Assembly: GCA_002086835.1 (NCBI GenBank)
Contig: MVIG01000007.1
Span: forward strand, 62,001-126,000
Length of the DNA stretch: 64,000 nucleotides
Origin: Mycolicibacterium porcinum
Lineage (GTDB): Bacteria; Actinomycetota; Actinomycetes; Mycobacteriales; Mycobacteriaceae
Direction: 5' to 3'
Shown here: one piece after another, positions 29,876-38,067 of the stretch
How the letters are laid out: every line of letters begins with the position of its first letter
Position numbering within the stretch: the stretch's first letter is position 1
Program-made: the position numbers and the translations under genes
The notes under the pieces: model-generated
Told to the model about the DNA's origin: nothing
Database searches by the model: none
Seen by the model: the letters and a program-made list of their open reading frames with translations, nothing else

Positions 29876-31054
29876 ATGACGCAGCGATACGACCTGGTCA
29901 TTGCAGGTGGCGGCCCGTCGGGCTCGGCCGCCGCATGGCAGGCCGCTCAGACCGGCGCCAAGGTGCTGGTCCTCGACAAAGCGGAGTTCCCCCGCGACAA
30001 GCCGTGTGGCGATGGACTCACCGCCCGTGCGGTGAGCTACCTGCAGAAGATGGGGCTGGCCGACGAGGTCGCCAAGTTCCACCGGGTCAACAAAGTGACG
30101 GTGTACAGCCCTAGTGAGTGGGAACTGTCGTTCCCGCGCCGTCCCGGGATGCCCGACCACGGCCACACCGTGAGCCGGACCGAGCTGGACACGCTGTTGC
30201 TCAAGCACGCCGAGTCGACGGGCGCCGAGGTGCGCCAGGGCGCCGAGGTGGCCGGCCCCGAGTTCGACGCCAAGGGTCGTGTGGTGGGCGTCGTGCTCAA
30301 GAGCGGTGAGAAGGTGTTCGGCGACGCGGTCATCGCCGCCGACGGTGCCTACTCCCCCATCAAGCGCGCGTTGAAGATCGACTCGGAGTACAACGGCTAC
30401 TCGGCCATCGCGATCCGGTCCGAGATGCACGCCAACCGTCCAGACAGCGATGCGTTCGAGATCTACCTCAAGTTGTTGTTCCAGGGCGATCAGTTGCCCG
30501 GGTACGGCTGGATCTTCCCGATGGGTGGCGGCCGGTTCAACATCGGTCTTGGCTACGTCAACAGCTACAAGAACTGGCAGTCCATCAATGCCACCCAGTT
30601 CCTGGGTGACTTCCTGCGGACTCTGCCCGCCGAGTGGGAACTGCCGCCGATCGAGGAACTCAAGAAGAACAAGAGCGTGCGGGCCTGGCGATTGCCCATG
30701 GGCTTCACCGCCTGGCCGCCATGGCGCCCGGGTGTGCTGTTCGTCGGCGATTCGCTGGGCGCGGGTAAGCCGGTGTCCGGTGCGGGTATCTCCAAGGCGC
30801 TCGAATCCGGTTTGACCGCAGGCGAATGCGCGATCGCCGCGCTCACCAACGGTGGGCCCGACGACTTCACGAACTACGAGCAGCGGATGCGTGCAGCGTG
30901 GGGTCGTGAGTACCGGCGCGGCCGCTTCTTCAACAAGCTCGCCGGCATACCGGCCGTCGCGGGTGCGGGCCTGAAAGCGTTGGACAACCACACCTTCCGT
31001 GACATGCTGCTCAAGTCGCTGTACAAGAAGGCGCAGAGCCCGCAGCACACTTAA
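29876..31054 (+). CDS. geranylgeranyl-reductase-family FAD oxidoreductase
   Basis: This 392-aa protein has an N-terminal FAD motif GGGPSGSAAA, the family hallmark FPRDKPCGDGLTARAV at about 42-57, and a second FAD segment GVLFVGDSLGAGKPVSGAGIS. It is related to MenJ-type reductases that saturate isoprenoid chains of menaquinone or polyprenyl lipids. It is not MenJ itself, since several MenJ-specific stretches differ. The ATG at 29876 has ACGAGG 4 nt upstream. Probably controlled by the divergent TetR. Confidence 0.83.
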   Translation: MTQRYDLVIAGGGPSGSAAAWQAAQTGAKVLVLDKAEFPRDKPCGDGLTARAVSYLQKMGLADEVAKFHRVNKVTVYSPSEWELSFPRRPGMPDHGHTVSRTELDTLLLKHAESTGAEVRQGAEVAGPEFDAKGRVVGVVLKSGEKVFGDAVIAADGAYSPIKRALKIDSEYNGYSAIAIRSEMHANRPDSDAFEIYLKLLFQGDQLPGYGWIFPMGGGRFNIGLGYVNSYKNWQSINATQFLGDFLRTLPAEWELPPIEELKKNKSVRAWRLPMGFTAWPPWRPGVLFVGDSLGAGKPVSGAGISKALESGLTAGECAIAALTNGGPDDFTNYEQRMRAAWGREYRRGRFFNKLAGIPAVAGAGLKALDNHTFRDMLLKSLYKKAQSPQHT

Positions 31055-31069
31055 GCACCGAAGCACCAG

Positions 31070-31108
31070 ATGTGAAGCCTCTGCGATGTTTTCGCAGAGG
31101 CTTCACAT
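31070..31108. terminator. strong bidirectional hairpin terminator
   Basis: Perfect 17-base arms (ATGTGAAGCCTCTGCGA and its complement) with a 5-nt loop (TGTTT), placed between the convergent reductase and GNAT genes (15 bp after one stop, 4 bp before the other). Confidence 0.75.
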
Positions 31109-31111
31109 GTT

Positions 31112-31942
31112 TCAGCCCAGCGTGTATCGCACGTCTTCGGCAACGGGCGCGAACCCGATGCGCCGGTAGACCCGGTTGGACACCGGGTTGGCGGTATCGG
31201 CGAACAGCACGACCTCGCCCGCACCCTCGTTGCGCGCGAATCGCGCGGCAGCGGCGGTGACCGCGGCCGCGTACCCGTGGCCGCGGCGTCCCAGCGGGGT
31301 GTAGACCGGGCCGATCCGAGAGACGCCGACGACGGCGGCGCGCACCCGCGCCATGCTGACCGGTGCGCCGTCCACCGTCCACAGCACGATGTGGTCACCG
31401 GAATTGACGATCGAGGTGAGCATTTCCCGACTCGCATCGACGTTCGATGGCTCGCCGAACGCTTCGATGAAGAACTCGTTCAGCCATCGCACGACGGTCT
31501 CGGCATCCCCGGTTCCGGCAAGTCGCCATTCACCGGCAACCCCGTTGGGGCCGGTCAGGCGCCCCAGCCGGTAGAGCACGTCGCGTGATGACTCTCTCGC
31601 CTGCACACCCGTGACCGCACGCCATGCCTGCGTGAAAGCCGTTGCGGTCGTCGGTGTTCCGCGCACCCCCGACAGGGCCGCCGGGACTGAGGCAATGGCC
31701 TCGGCCGCCGTCAGCGCCGTTCCGGGCGGCAGACCGTTCACCAACAGCACCGAATCACGAGTCTGCACTGCCGCGCCGTCGACACCGTCTCCATTGCCGA
31801 CCGACAGCAGGATTCGCTCGGCGGGCCATGGCGTCGTGTGCACCGTCGTCAGTTCCAGGGTGAACAGCACCGGATCCAGGCGGTACACGGACCGCACAGC
31901 GGGTTCGAATTCGGCGGGCGACGTGTGCAGGTGTGCCTCCAT
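31112..31942 (-). CDS. GNAT-family N-acetyltransferase
   Basis: The product has 276 aa. The C-terminal half holds the acetyl-CoA motif A (GPVYTPLGRRGHGYAAAVTAAAARFA, R-x2-G-x-G/A type) and the following NPVSNRVYRRIGF helix typical of GNAT enzymes. The N-terminal 130 residues form a degenerate second GNAT-like or linker domain. Acceptor substrate unknown. It ends 4 bp from the bidirectional hairpin. Confidence 0.82.
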   Translation of the reverse strand: MEAHLHTSPAEFEPAVRSVYRLDPVLFTLELTTVHTTPWPAERILLSVGNGDGVDGAAVQTRDSVLLVNGLPPGTALTAAEAIASVPAALSGVRGTPTTATAFTQAWRAVTGVQARESSRDVLYRLGRLTGPNGVAGEWRLAGTGDAETVVRWLNEFFIEAFGEPSNVDASREMLTSIVNSGDHIVLWTVDGAPVSMARVRAAVVGVSRIGPVYTPLGRRGHGYAAAVTAAAARFARNEGAGEVVLFADTANPVSNRVYRRIGFAPVAEDVRYTLG

Positions 31943-32024
31943 GCGTCAAGAGTGGAGGCTGATCACGATGGTTGCCAGTGATTTTTGGCGCCGCAGGTTT
32001 GCCCGAACTCACCTGCATATCGGC

Positions 32025-32030
32025 TAGCGT
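32025..32030 (+). promoter_or_regulatory. -10 hexamer of leaderless lipoprotein gene
   Basis: TAGCGT (TANNNT) ends 6 bases before the GTG at 32037, and no ribosome-binding site is present. This predicts a leaderless transcript. Confidence 0.45.
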
Positions 32031-32036
32031 TGCGCT

Positions 32037-32612
32037 GTGCATTGGCCAGGTCGATACTGTGTGTCCGCGACGGCCTTCGGGGTACTCGCTTGTGTCACTG
32101 CCTGTTCGCACGTGGTACCCGGGCAACCAGTCGCCACGGGTCACGAATCAGCGGCAAGCGCGGCGGCGTGGCGTGACCATGTTCTGCCCTCCGACTGTCT
32201 GCTCAGCGGCGAGCAGATGTCAGCCCTTGCGGGCGTCGCAATCGACAACGGCCTGGACGCCGACATCCAGCACTCCGACGGCACTGTCGGGCACAGCTGC
32301 AATTACTACGCCACCGCGGGCGGCATTCTGTCGTTCACGGCGACGATCAAGGTTCAGTCCCCCACCACCGGGGTCATCACCGAGGAACTCCTCGCGGATA
32401 TCGGTGAACCGGGTGCCACGGAGGTCCCGGGCGTGGGGCGACGCATGCTGATCGAACCGCTCACTCGCCCAGACGCTTTCCCGGCGATGCGGGTGGCCAC
32501 CGACAAGTACCTGACGAATGTGGTGCTCGTGATCGGCAGTATCCCGAGGCCACCCGACGTCTCGGCGTGGACGCGGGCGGCGTCGGAAATCGTGAAGGCG
32601 CTGCCTACCTGA
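32037..32612 (+). CDS. putative lipoprotein, DUF3558-like
   Basis: The product has 191 aa with a lipoprotein signal peptide (lipobox VTAC near residue 20-23). The mature domain has two Cys residues (PSDCLLSGEQMSALAG, HSCNYYA) and a C-terminal AWTRAASEIVKALPT helix, resembling the DUF3558 surface lipoproteins of mycobacteria (weak, by pattern). GTG start supported by the leaderless promoter spacing. Confidence 0.68.
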   Translation: MHWPGRYCVSATAFGVLACVTACSHVVPGQPVATGHESAASAAAWRDHVLPSDCLLSGEQMSALAGVAIDNGLDADIQHSDGTVGHSCNYYATAGGILSFTATIKVQSPTTGVITEELLADIGEPGATEVPGVGRRMLIEPLTRPDAFPAMRVATDKYLTNVVLVIGSIPRPPDVSAWTRAASEIVKALPT

Positions 32613-32615
32613 TGC

Positions 32616-32969
32616 TCAGCCCTCTGGGTAGAAAAGGAACAGCACGCAACCCTCGGCGGATTGCGGCACGTGCCACGACCCGGCGGGGGCGTGCAGGAAG
32701 GTGCCCGCGGCGTAGTCGTTGACGCCGTCGTTGAAGACACCGGAGACCACATAGACCTCTTCGGGACCCGGGTCGTGGAGATCTTCACCGACCCAGACCG
32801 CACCCGGCGCGATGGTCGTGATCGCCGCCTTGGCGCCGTTGTCGCCCTTCCAGAGCGGCTGCACGGTGATTCCGGGAAACACCTCGATCGGTTCGACGTC
32901 GGTCGTCGCCTTCCATACATATCCGGGCGCGTTGGGACCGAACGATGCGACATCACCGGTAGTTGTCAT
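32616..32969 (-). CDS. small cupin-domain protein
   Basis: The product has 117 aa, starting at ATG 32969. It is a single beta-barrel with cupin-like segments: EDLHDPGPEEVYVVSGVFNDG (motif 1 region) and AAGTFLHAPAGSWHVPQSAEG (motif 2 region, with His). Likely a metal-binding ChrR/anti-sigma-like or dioxygenase-type cupin; the reaction is not inferable. It converges on the lipoprotein gene with 3 bp between stops. Confidence 0.75.
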   Translation of the reverse strand: MTTTGDVASFGPNAPGYVWKATTDVEPIEVFPGITVQPLWKGDNGAKAAITTIAPGAVWVGEDLHDPGPEEVYVVSGVFNDGVNDYAAGTFLHAPAGSWHVPQSAEGCVLFLFYPEG

Positions 32970-33010
32970 ATGTGCACGAACCGCGCGCACCGACTCACAA
33001 TTCCCGCGCG

Positions 33011-33724
33011 TCAACGTCGTCCGCGTTTGGCCGGGCCGGGCTTGCGCGCGACCTTCCCCGCGGCGGCGCGGGCGGCCTGCTTCGCGAGAGTCTTCTCCCG
33101 AGCGGTGCGTTTCGGCGCAGGCGCGGCCTGCCCCCTCGACGAGCCGGCTTTGCGGCCCCGCACGATGCCGATGAATTCCTCGACCAGTTCCGACTGCGGC
33201 CCTTCCGGGAAGGCCAGCACCACAGGGCAGGTTGGCGCGTCGGTGATCGGACGGTATGTGAGGTCCTTGCGGTGATACAGCCTGGCCAATGACTGCGGAA
33301 CGACGAGCGCTCCCATTCCGGCAGCGACCAGTTCTATGGCATCCGGGGTGGTCTCGGGTCGGTGGTCCACCGGGACGCCCGGAGCGTCCGCCCACACGAC
33401 GACATTGTCGAGTGGCAGCAGAGTCGGCTCACCGTCCAGGTCGGCGGCGGTGATCTCGTCGACCGCGCAGAGAAGGTGATCGGTTGGCACCACCGCCACC
33501 GTCGTCTCCTCGTACAGAGGGATGACGGCCAGCCCGGACGTGTCGGACGGCAGACGCAGGAGCGCCACGTCGACAGTGCCTTCCCTCACGGCGTCTGCGG
33601 CGTCGGCCGCAGCAACGGCACTCAACTGCAACCGCACCCCTGGCTGGCGCTCCGCCCAGATCCGCGCCCACTTCGCGGGCGTCCCGCCGGGGACGTACCC
33701 GAGGGTGAGGGACTGCGGGGTCAC
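33011..33724 (-). CDS. LysR-type ligand-binding domain protein without DNA-binding domain
   Basis: The product has 237 aa. It begins directly with the LysR effector fold (LTLGYVPGGTPAKWARIWAERQPGVRLQLSAV, VREGTVDVALLRLP, ELVAAGMGALVVPQSLARL) and has no N-terminal winged helix; upstream only 29 bp separate it from the divergent gene. The last 45 residues are a Lys/Arg/Ala-rich tail that might bind nucleic acid. The head-to-head partner is a DUF5997 gene. As far as I recall, this pairing recurs in actinobacteria, so it is probably a functional unit rather than a truncated LysR gene. Confidence 0.78.
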   Translation of the reverse strand: MTPQSLTLGYVPGGTPAKWARIWAERQPGVRLQLSAVAAADAADAVREGTVDVALLRLPSDTSGLAVIPLYEETTVAVVPTDHLLCAVDEITAADLDGEPTLLPLDNVVVWADAPGVPVDHRPETTPDAIELVAAGMGALVVPQSLARLYHRKDLTYRPITDAPTCPVVLAFPEGPQSELVEEFIGIVRGRKAGSSRGQAAPAPKRTAREKTLAKQAARAAAGKVARKPGPAKRGRR

Positions 33725-33740
33725 CGCCTCAGGTTACCGA

Positions 33741-33746
33741 TACGCT
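33741..33746 (+). promoter_or_regulatory. -10 hexamer of the DUF5997 gene
   Basis: TACGCT (TANNNT) ends 7 bases before the ATG at 33754, within the 29-bp divergent gap. This suggests leaderless transcription and a promoter shared tightly with the LysR-domain gene. Confidence 0.4.
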
Positions 33747-33753
33747 GAACCGC

Positions 33754-34140
33754 ATGAGCAGGCCAAACGCGCAGTCCATGAAACCCGCGACCGCGGCGAA
33801 GAAACTGGACGTGTACTTGCCCGCGACACCTGCGGAGTTCCAGGAGAGCGCGATCACCCGCGGCGAGCTGGCCGCGCTCCAGGAGAACCCACCACAGTGG
33901 CTCAAGGATCTCCGCAAGAACGGGCCGCACCCGAAAAACCTCGTGGCAGCCAAGCTGGGCATCTCGATCGCCGGTCTCGCGCGCGGCGGCGTCGGGGATG
34001 CACTCACCACCGAGCAGATCGATCAGCTGCTCGAAGAGAAGCCGGAGTGGCTGGTCGCCGAACGCGAGAGCTACCAGAACGTACTGGCTGAACAGCGACG
34101 CCTGAAGGCGGTACGGGCGGAGCAGGCTCGCGAGGGCTGA
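33754..34140 (+). CDS. DUF5997 family protein
   Basis: The product has 128 aa, with a basic N-terminus and a conserved body (ATAAKKLDVYLPATPAEFQ, PPQWLKDLRKNGPHPKNLVAAKLGISIAGLARGG, LTTEQIDQLLEEKPEWLVAERESY). It has no signal peptide or known catalytic motif; the central part could be a small DNA- or RNA-binding helix bundle. Divergent from the LysR ligand-domain gene at a distance of only 29 bp. Confidence 0.75.
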   Translation: MSRPNAQSMKPATAAKKLDVYLPATPAEFQESAITRGELAALQENPPQWLKDLRKNGPHPKNLVAAKLGISIAGLARGGVGDALTTEQIDQLLEEKPEWLVAERESYQNVLAEQRRLKAVRAEQAREG

Positions 34141-34149
34141 GGCCGACAG

Positions 34150-34947
34150 CTACGTCAACGCAGCGGCGGCCTCGAGCAGACCTACTTGCGTGGCCACCAG
34201 GCTGGCGTCGTCGCCGCGATCGTGAGGTACGGTGGCGCACAGGGCAACTCGCTCACGCCATGACCGGCCCGGCAGTGCGACGGCTGTCCCGCACAAACCG
34301 ACCGCGGCCTCCTGCCTACTGAAGGCCTGGCAGGTGCGACGAATGGTCGCCAACTCGTCGAGAAGCCCGGTGACCGTGTCGATGGTCCACGGAGTGACCT
34401 TGGCCAGCCGCGGAATCGGGTACAACGCGCGCACCTGGTCGTCGGTGAGCTGTGAGAGCAACAGCTTCCCAGCCGAAATGGCATGGGCGGGACGCAAATA
34501 CCCCTGTTGCAGGGTCGCCCGGACAGGCCGGTCGGGCTCAATCCCGTCGAAAAACAGCACCTGGGTCCCCACCAGGGTTGCGACGTGGACCGTCTCCCCG
34601 GTGATATCGACGGCGCGCCGCAGGACAGGCAGCAATCTGGCGCGGTCTTCCAGGTCGAGTCCACGGGGACGAGCCAGGTCGAGCAGCACTGGACCTGGGA
34701 AGTAGCCACGCCCCGTCGGTCCCAGGATCACGATGCCGCGGTTCCGCAGCGTGTTGAGGATCCGATACGCACTGGAGCGCGAGCACGACAACTCGCGAGC
34801 CACCGACGTGACGTTGATGCTGTCCGAATGAACGAACATCGTCATCACCCGCAGACCGGAATCCAACGAGGACAGATGTTCGCCAATAGGCTCGTCGATG
34901 CTCGACTCCTTACTTGTCCCGATATACGAAACAAACCTGTGTATCAA
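34150..34947 (-). CDS. IclR-family transcriptional regulator
   Basis: An HTH of IclR type (LDSGLRVMTMFVHSDSINVTSVARELSCSRSSAYRILNTLRNRGIV) is followed by the IclR effector domain (RLLPVLRRAVDITGETVHVATLVG, HAISAGKLLLSQLTDDQVRALYP). The start is uncertain. The TTG at 34947 gives 265 aa, but an ideal AAGGAG at 34906-34911 sits upstream of an ATC codon at 34899 rather than a normal start, and TTG at 34866 is also in frame. It is divergent from the MFS-benD-like pair and probably controls it. Confidence 0.8.
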   Translation of the reverse strand: MIHRFVSYIGTSKESSIDEPIGEHLSSLDSGLRVMTMFVHSDSINVTSVARELSCSRSSAYRILNTLRNRGIVILGPTGRGYFPGPVLLDLARPRGLDLEDRARLLPVLRRAVDITGETVHVATLVGTQVLFFDGIEPDRPVRATLQQGYLRPAHAISAGKLLLSQLTDDQVRALYPIPRLAKVTPWTIDTVTGLLDELATIRRTCQAFSRQEAAVGLCGTAVALPGRSWRERVALCATVPHDRGDDASLVATQVGLLEAAAALT

Positions 34948-35108
34948 TCACCCGATACTGCTTATTAGTCCCGGATGACGAGACTTGTGCCTCGCACTAT
35001 AGAGACCGCACCACGCCATGTGCCCTACTTGAAAGCCGCATCCCCGATGAGACTCACACCACAGCGGCGGAGCGTGTCGTTCTCAGTCCGTGTTCGGAAA
35101 GGCCCACG

Positions 35109-36482
35109 ATGTCGTTGTCGTCACCGATTCGCGTGCAATCGGTCATCGATGACACCCCCATGAATCTCAAACGCTGGGGTGTCGTCGCGCTGTGTTTCAC
35201 CATCGCCCTCCTGGACGGTTTCGACACCCAGTCGATCGCGTTCATCGGATCGTCGATCGCCGAAGAATTCTCCATGGCGACCGCCGAGATGACTGCCGTG
35301 ATCACCGCGAGCACAGTGGGCATGGCCCTCGGCGCCGTCACCCTGGGGTCGATCGGCGACCGCATCGGCAGGAAACGAGCAATCCTGCTGGCGCTCTGCA
35401 TCTTCGGCTTCTTCTCCCTTCTCGGGGCCTTCGCGCAGGCACCATGGCAGATCGTGCTGCTGCGGTTCCTCATCGGCCTCGGGATGGGCGGAGCGACACC
35501 GTCACTGTTGGCACTCGCGGCGGAATACAGTCCTGAACGCTCCAGGAAGTTGTCGATGACCCTGGTGCTGTTGGGACTGCCCGGCGGCGCGATGCTGGGC
35601 GGCGTGGTCGCCGCGGCCTGGCTGCCAGACCTGGGATGGCGCGGCATCTTTCTTCTCGGCGGCCTCCTGCCGGTGATTCTGTTGGCCATCGTCACCGTGT
35701 TCCTACCCGAGTCGCCGAGCTATCTGGCCACCCGCGACGACGCGGCCAGTCAGGCCAAAGCGCGTGACCTATTGCGCGGGATGACCGGAGCATCCCTCCC
35801 GGAGGACGCCGCCCTGGCGGCCGAGCAGCGACAGGAGGCGGCCGGCTCGGTTCGGGCACTGTTCGCCGCGGACTACCGCACCTCGACCATCACCATCTGC
35901 GCCATCTATCTCGCGAACTGGATCGCGTGGTTCCTGCTGTTGCAATGGACGCCGAGCGCGCTGCACCAGGCCGGGCTGTCGAAGGAACAGGCCGCGTCGG
36001 GCACCATCGTGGTCAACGGTGCCTTCATCGTGTTCTCCTTCCTGGTCACCGCATTGCTGTCGCGCGTGCCGATCCGGCGGCTGCTGCTCGTCATGTTCGG
36101 GCTGGGCATCGTGGTGGCTCTCGGGCTCGCGGTCAGCGGTTCGAACTGGACGTTGACTTTCGTTTTCATCGCGGCGGCGGGCCTCGGTATAGGCGGGCAA
36201 CAGCTGGTGCTGAACTACCTGATCGCCGAGACGTATCCGACCCAGCTGCGCGGTACCGCGACGGGCTTCTCGATCGGAGTGGGCCGCACCGGGTCGATCA
36301 TCGGCTCGGCGCTCGGCGGTTGGTTGCTGGGTAGCTTCGGGGTGAGCGGTTACTTCGGGTTGATCGCTGTCCCACTGGCCATCGCCGCGCTCGCGACGCT
36401 CGCCTTGCGCCCACAGCAGCACGCGTCGTCAGCGTCAGAACCGGCCGAGGATTCCGCGCCCGTCGCCGTGGATGGCCGATGA
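35109..36482 (+). CDS. MFS transporter, aromatic acid:H+ symporter (AAHS) type
   Basis: The product has 457 aa with 12 predicted helices. The AAHS signature LLDGFDTQSIAF lies in the first helix. The MFS loop motif is GSIGDRIGRKRAIL, and the second-half helix motif is NYLIAETYPTQLRGTATGF. These carry aromatic acids such as benzoate, 4-hydroxybenzoate or 3-phenylpropionates into the cell (BenK, PcaK, MhpT). The gene is coupled by overlap to a benD-like gene, which supports a benzoate-type substrate. ATG at 35109 has AAAGG upstream; the frame continues open to 34914 without a better start. Confidence 0.85.
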   Translation: MSLSSPIRVQSVIDDTPMNLKRWGVVALCFTIALLDGFDTQSIAFIGSSIAEEFSMATAEMTAVITASTVGMALGAVTLGSIGDRIGRKRAILLALCIFGFFSLLGAFAQAPWQIVLLRFLIGLGMGGATPSLLALAAEYSPERSRKLSMTLVLLGLPGGAMLGGVVAAAWLPDLGWRGIFLLGGLLPVILLAIVTVFLPESPSYLATRDDAASQAKARDLLRGMTGASLPEDAALAAEQRQEAAGSVRALFAADYRTSTITICAIYLANWIAWFLLLQWTPSALHQAGLSKEQAASGTIVVNGAFIVFSFLVTALLSRVPIRRLLLVMFGLGIVVALGLAVSGSNWTLTFVFIAAAGLGIGGQQLVLNYLIAETYPTQLRGTATGFSIGVGRTGSIIGSALGGWLLGSFGVSGYFGLIAVPLAIAALATLALRPQQHASSASEPAEDSAPVAVDGR

Positions 36483-37255
36483 TGCGCTTCACCGGTAAGG
36501 TCGCCGTGGTCACCGGGGCGGCACAGGGCATCGGCAACGGCGTCGCCCGCGGCATCGCCGCTGAAGGTGGAACTGTCATCCTGGCGGACCGCTCCGCACG
36601 CGTCACCCGAGCCTCCGACGAGATCTCGGCGGCCGGCAGCGAGGCTCGGGCCTTCCAATGCGATCTCGAAACCTACTACGACGCAAACGAATTGATGCGT
36701 TTCGCCGTCACAGAGTTCGGGCGGATCGACATCTTGATCAACAACGTCGGGGGGACGATCTGGCGGAACCCCTACGAATTCTATGAGGAACAGCAGATCC
36801 TCGCAGAACTGCATCGCTCCCTGCTGCCGACGATGTGGTGTTGCCGGGCCGCCCTGCCGCACATGGTCGAGCGCGGCCACGGCGTGATCGTCAACGTTTC
36901 CTCGAATGCCACCCGCAGCATCAACCGGGTGCCGTACGCGGCGGCCAAGGGCGGTGTCAACGCCCTCACTGCATCACTCGCCTTCGAGACGGCGAAAAGA
37001 GGCATCCGTGTCGTCGCCACGGCCCCGGGCGGAACCACCGCACCACCCGGCGGCATTCCCCGCAACCCAGATCCGCTGACGGACGACGAAATGCGGTGGC
37101 ATGAGGAGACCGTCGTGCAAAGCACGGAGAGCACGTTTCTCAAGCGGTACAGCAGCATCGAAGAACAAGTGGCACCGATCCTCTTCCTGGCATCCGACGA
37201 CGCCAGCTACATCACCGGCACCGTCCTGGAAGTCAGCGGTGGCGACCGGGGTTGA
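36479..37255 (+). CDS. BenD-like cis-diol dehydrogenase (SDR family)
   Basis: The product has 258 aa. The SDR elements are TGAAQGIG (12-19), NNVGG (88-92), S141/S142 and YAAAK with Y153 and K157. The stretches NNVGGTIW, VSSNATRSINRVPYAAAKGGVNALT and FETAKRGIRV are close to BenD/XylL, which oxidise 1,2-dihydroxycyclohexa-3,5-diene-1-carboxylate to catechol. Its ATG overlaps the MFS stop, so the two are co-translated. No benABC dioxygenase or catechol dioxygenase is nearby, so the diol must come from elsewhere or the substrate differs. Confidence 0.8.
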   Translation: MMRFTGKVAVVTGAAQGIGNGVARGIAAEGGTVILADRSARVTRASDEISAAGSEARAFQCDLETYYDANELMRFAVTEFGRIDILINNVGGTIWRNPYEFYEEQQILAELHRSLLPTMWCCRAALPHMVERGHGVIVNVSSNATRSINRVPYAAAKGGVNALTASLAFETAKRGIRVVATAPGGTTAPPGGIPRNPDPLTDDEMRWHEETVVQSTESTFLKRYSSIEEQVAPILFLASDDASYITGTVLEVSGGDRG

Positions 37256-37502
37256 GCGTGCGTGGCGTGCGGACACCTCAACCGCAGCCAAAGGCCGAAT
37301 GGCCAGCAAGACCTGGGGCAATAGCCGGACCGACACGTGGCGACCGAATTTCGTCCCTCGAAGTGACCCTCCTTTCAATCCCCGACTCGCAAAAGGACCG
37401 CCATGGCCGCCAGGCCACAACGGTTGTCGGCCCCAGACGCACCGGCACCTTAGTGCCAGCACCCTGCCGCTGCGCATCAAACCTGCCGTCGTAAGCAGTT
37501 TC
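37256..37502. other. intergenic stretch without recognisable gene
   Basis: Between the benD-like gene and the hairpin after the small membrane-protein gene I see no convincing coding frame. It contains a 13-base match to the left end of the palindromic repeat at 39587 (GCCGAATGGCCAG at 37294-37306) and a small hairpin GGCAC-N4-GTGCC. Confidence 0.4.
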
Positions 37503-37520
37503 GAGCCTAATGCCAGGCTC
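37503..37520. terminator. short hairpin behind the small membrane-protein gene
   Basis: GAGCCT-N6-AGGCTC is a perfect 6-bp stem with a 6-nt loop, 7 bp beyond the stop of the minus-strand gene at 37528. Candidate terminator. Confidence 0.35.
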
Positions 37521-37527
37521 AGCGCAG

Positions 37528-37692
37528 CTACCGGTCGAAGATGTCGCTGACACGATCGAAGAAGCGATCGATCCGCTGCTCCAACCGGGTGCCTTTGCCC
37601 CACTTGTCCCACGCGTAGATCAGGACGAATAGGAGGGCGACGATCCCGAGCACCAGCGCGGCGACCAGGATGGCCTCAACGGTTGTCGACAT
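37528..37692 (-). CDS. small single-pass membrane protein (54 aa)
   Basis: A complete frame ATG to TAG: MSTTVEAILVAALVLGIVAL and on through one long hydrophobic helix (residues 7-26), a short aromatic stretch (YAWDKW), then an amphipathic basic/acidic tail (LEQRIDRFFDRVSDIFDR). The composition is typical of genuine mycobacterial small membrane proteins. It is divergent from the secreted-protein gene at 37792. Function unknown. Confidence 0.6.
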   Translation of the reverse strand: MSTTVEAILVAALVLGIVALLFVLIYAWDKWGKGTRLEQRIDRFFDRVSDIFDR

Positions 37693-37791
37693 CGGAACAT
37701 GATCCCCGACACCGACGCATGAACACCATCTGTCGATCTAGACATGCTTGCGAAGGCTACCCACGGCAGCTACCCGCTATCGTTGAAGTCC

Positions 37792-38067
37792 ATGTTGTCC
37801 AACAACGGGTTCAGGCCGGAGTCGAGAGTCCTGGCAACGATCTGCAGAGCTCTCGCGGCGGTCGCGTTCACGGTCGCCACCTCAGTGGCCATTACCGCTC
37901 CGGCTCAGGCCGACCCGATGACGGTGTGCCCACCGAATCAGCCGTCGTACTGGGACGGTAAGCCGTGCTTCCCGCAGCCGTGCGTGCCGCCGTATGCGCC
38001 GGGCATTCCGCCATGCTTCATGCCACCGCCCCAGATCGGACCGAACGGCATGCCGGTGACCGGATGA
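37792..38067 (+). CDS. small exported Cys/Pro-rich protein
   Basis: The product has 91 aa, starting at ATG 37792, with a long signal peptide (VLATICRALAAVAFTVATSVAITAPAQA). The mature part of about 45 residues is rich in Pro with four Cys (VCPPNQP, PCFPQPCVPPY, PPCFMPPP). A TATCGT hexamer ends 8 bases before the ATG, consistent with a leaderless message. Its stop overlaps the ATG of the next membrane-protein gene (ATGA), so the two are translationally coupled. Confidence 0.6.
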   Translation: MLSNNGFRPESRVLATICRALAAVAFTVATSVAITAPAQADPMTVCPPNQPSYWDGKPCFPQPCVPPYAPGIPPCFMPPPQIGPNGMPVTG

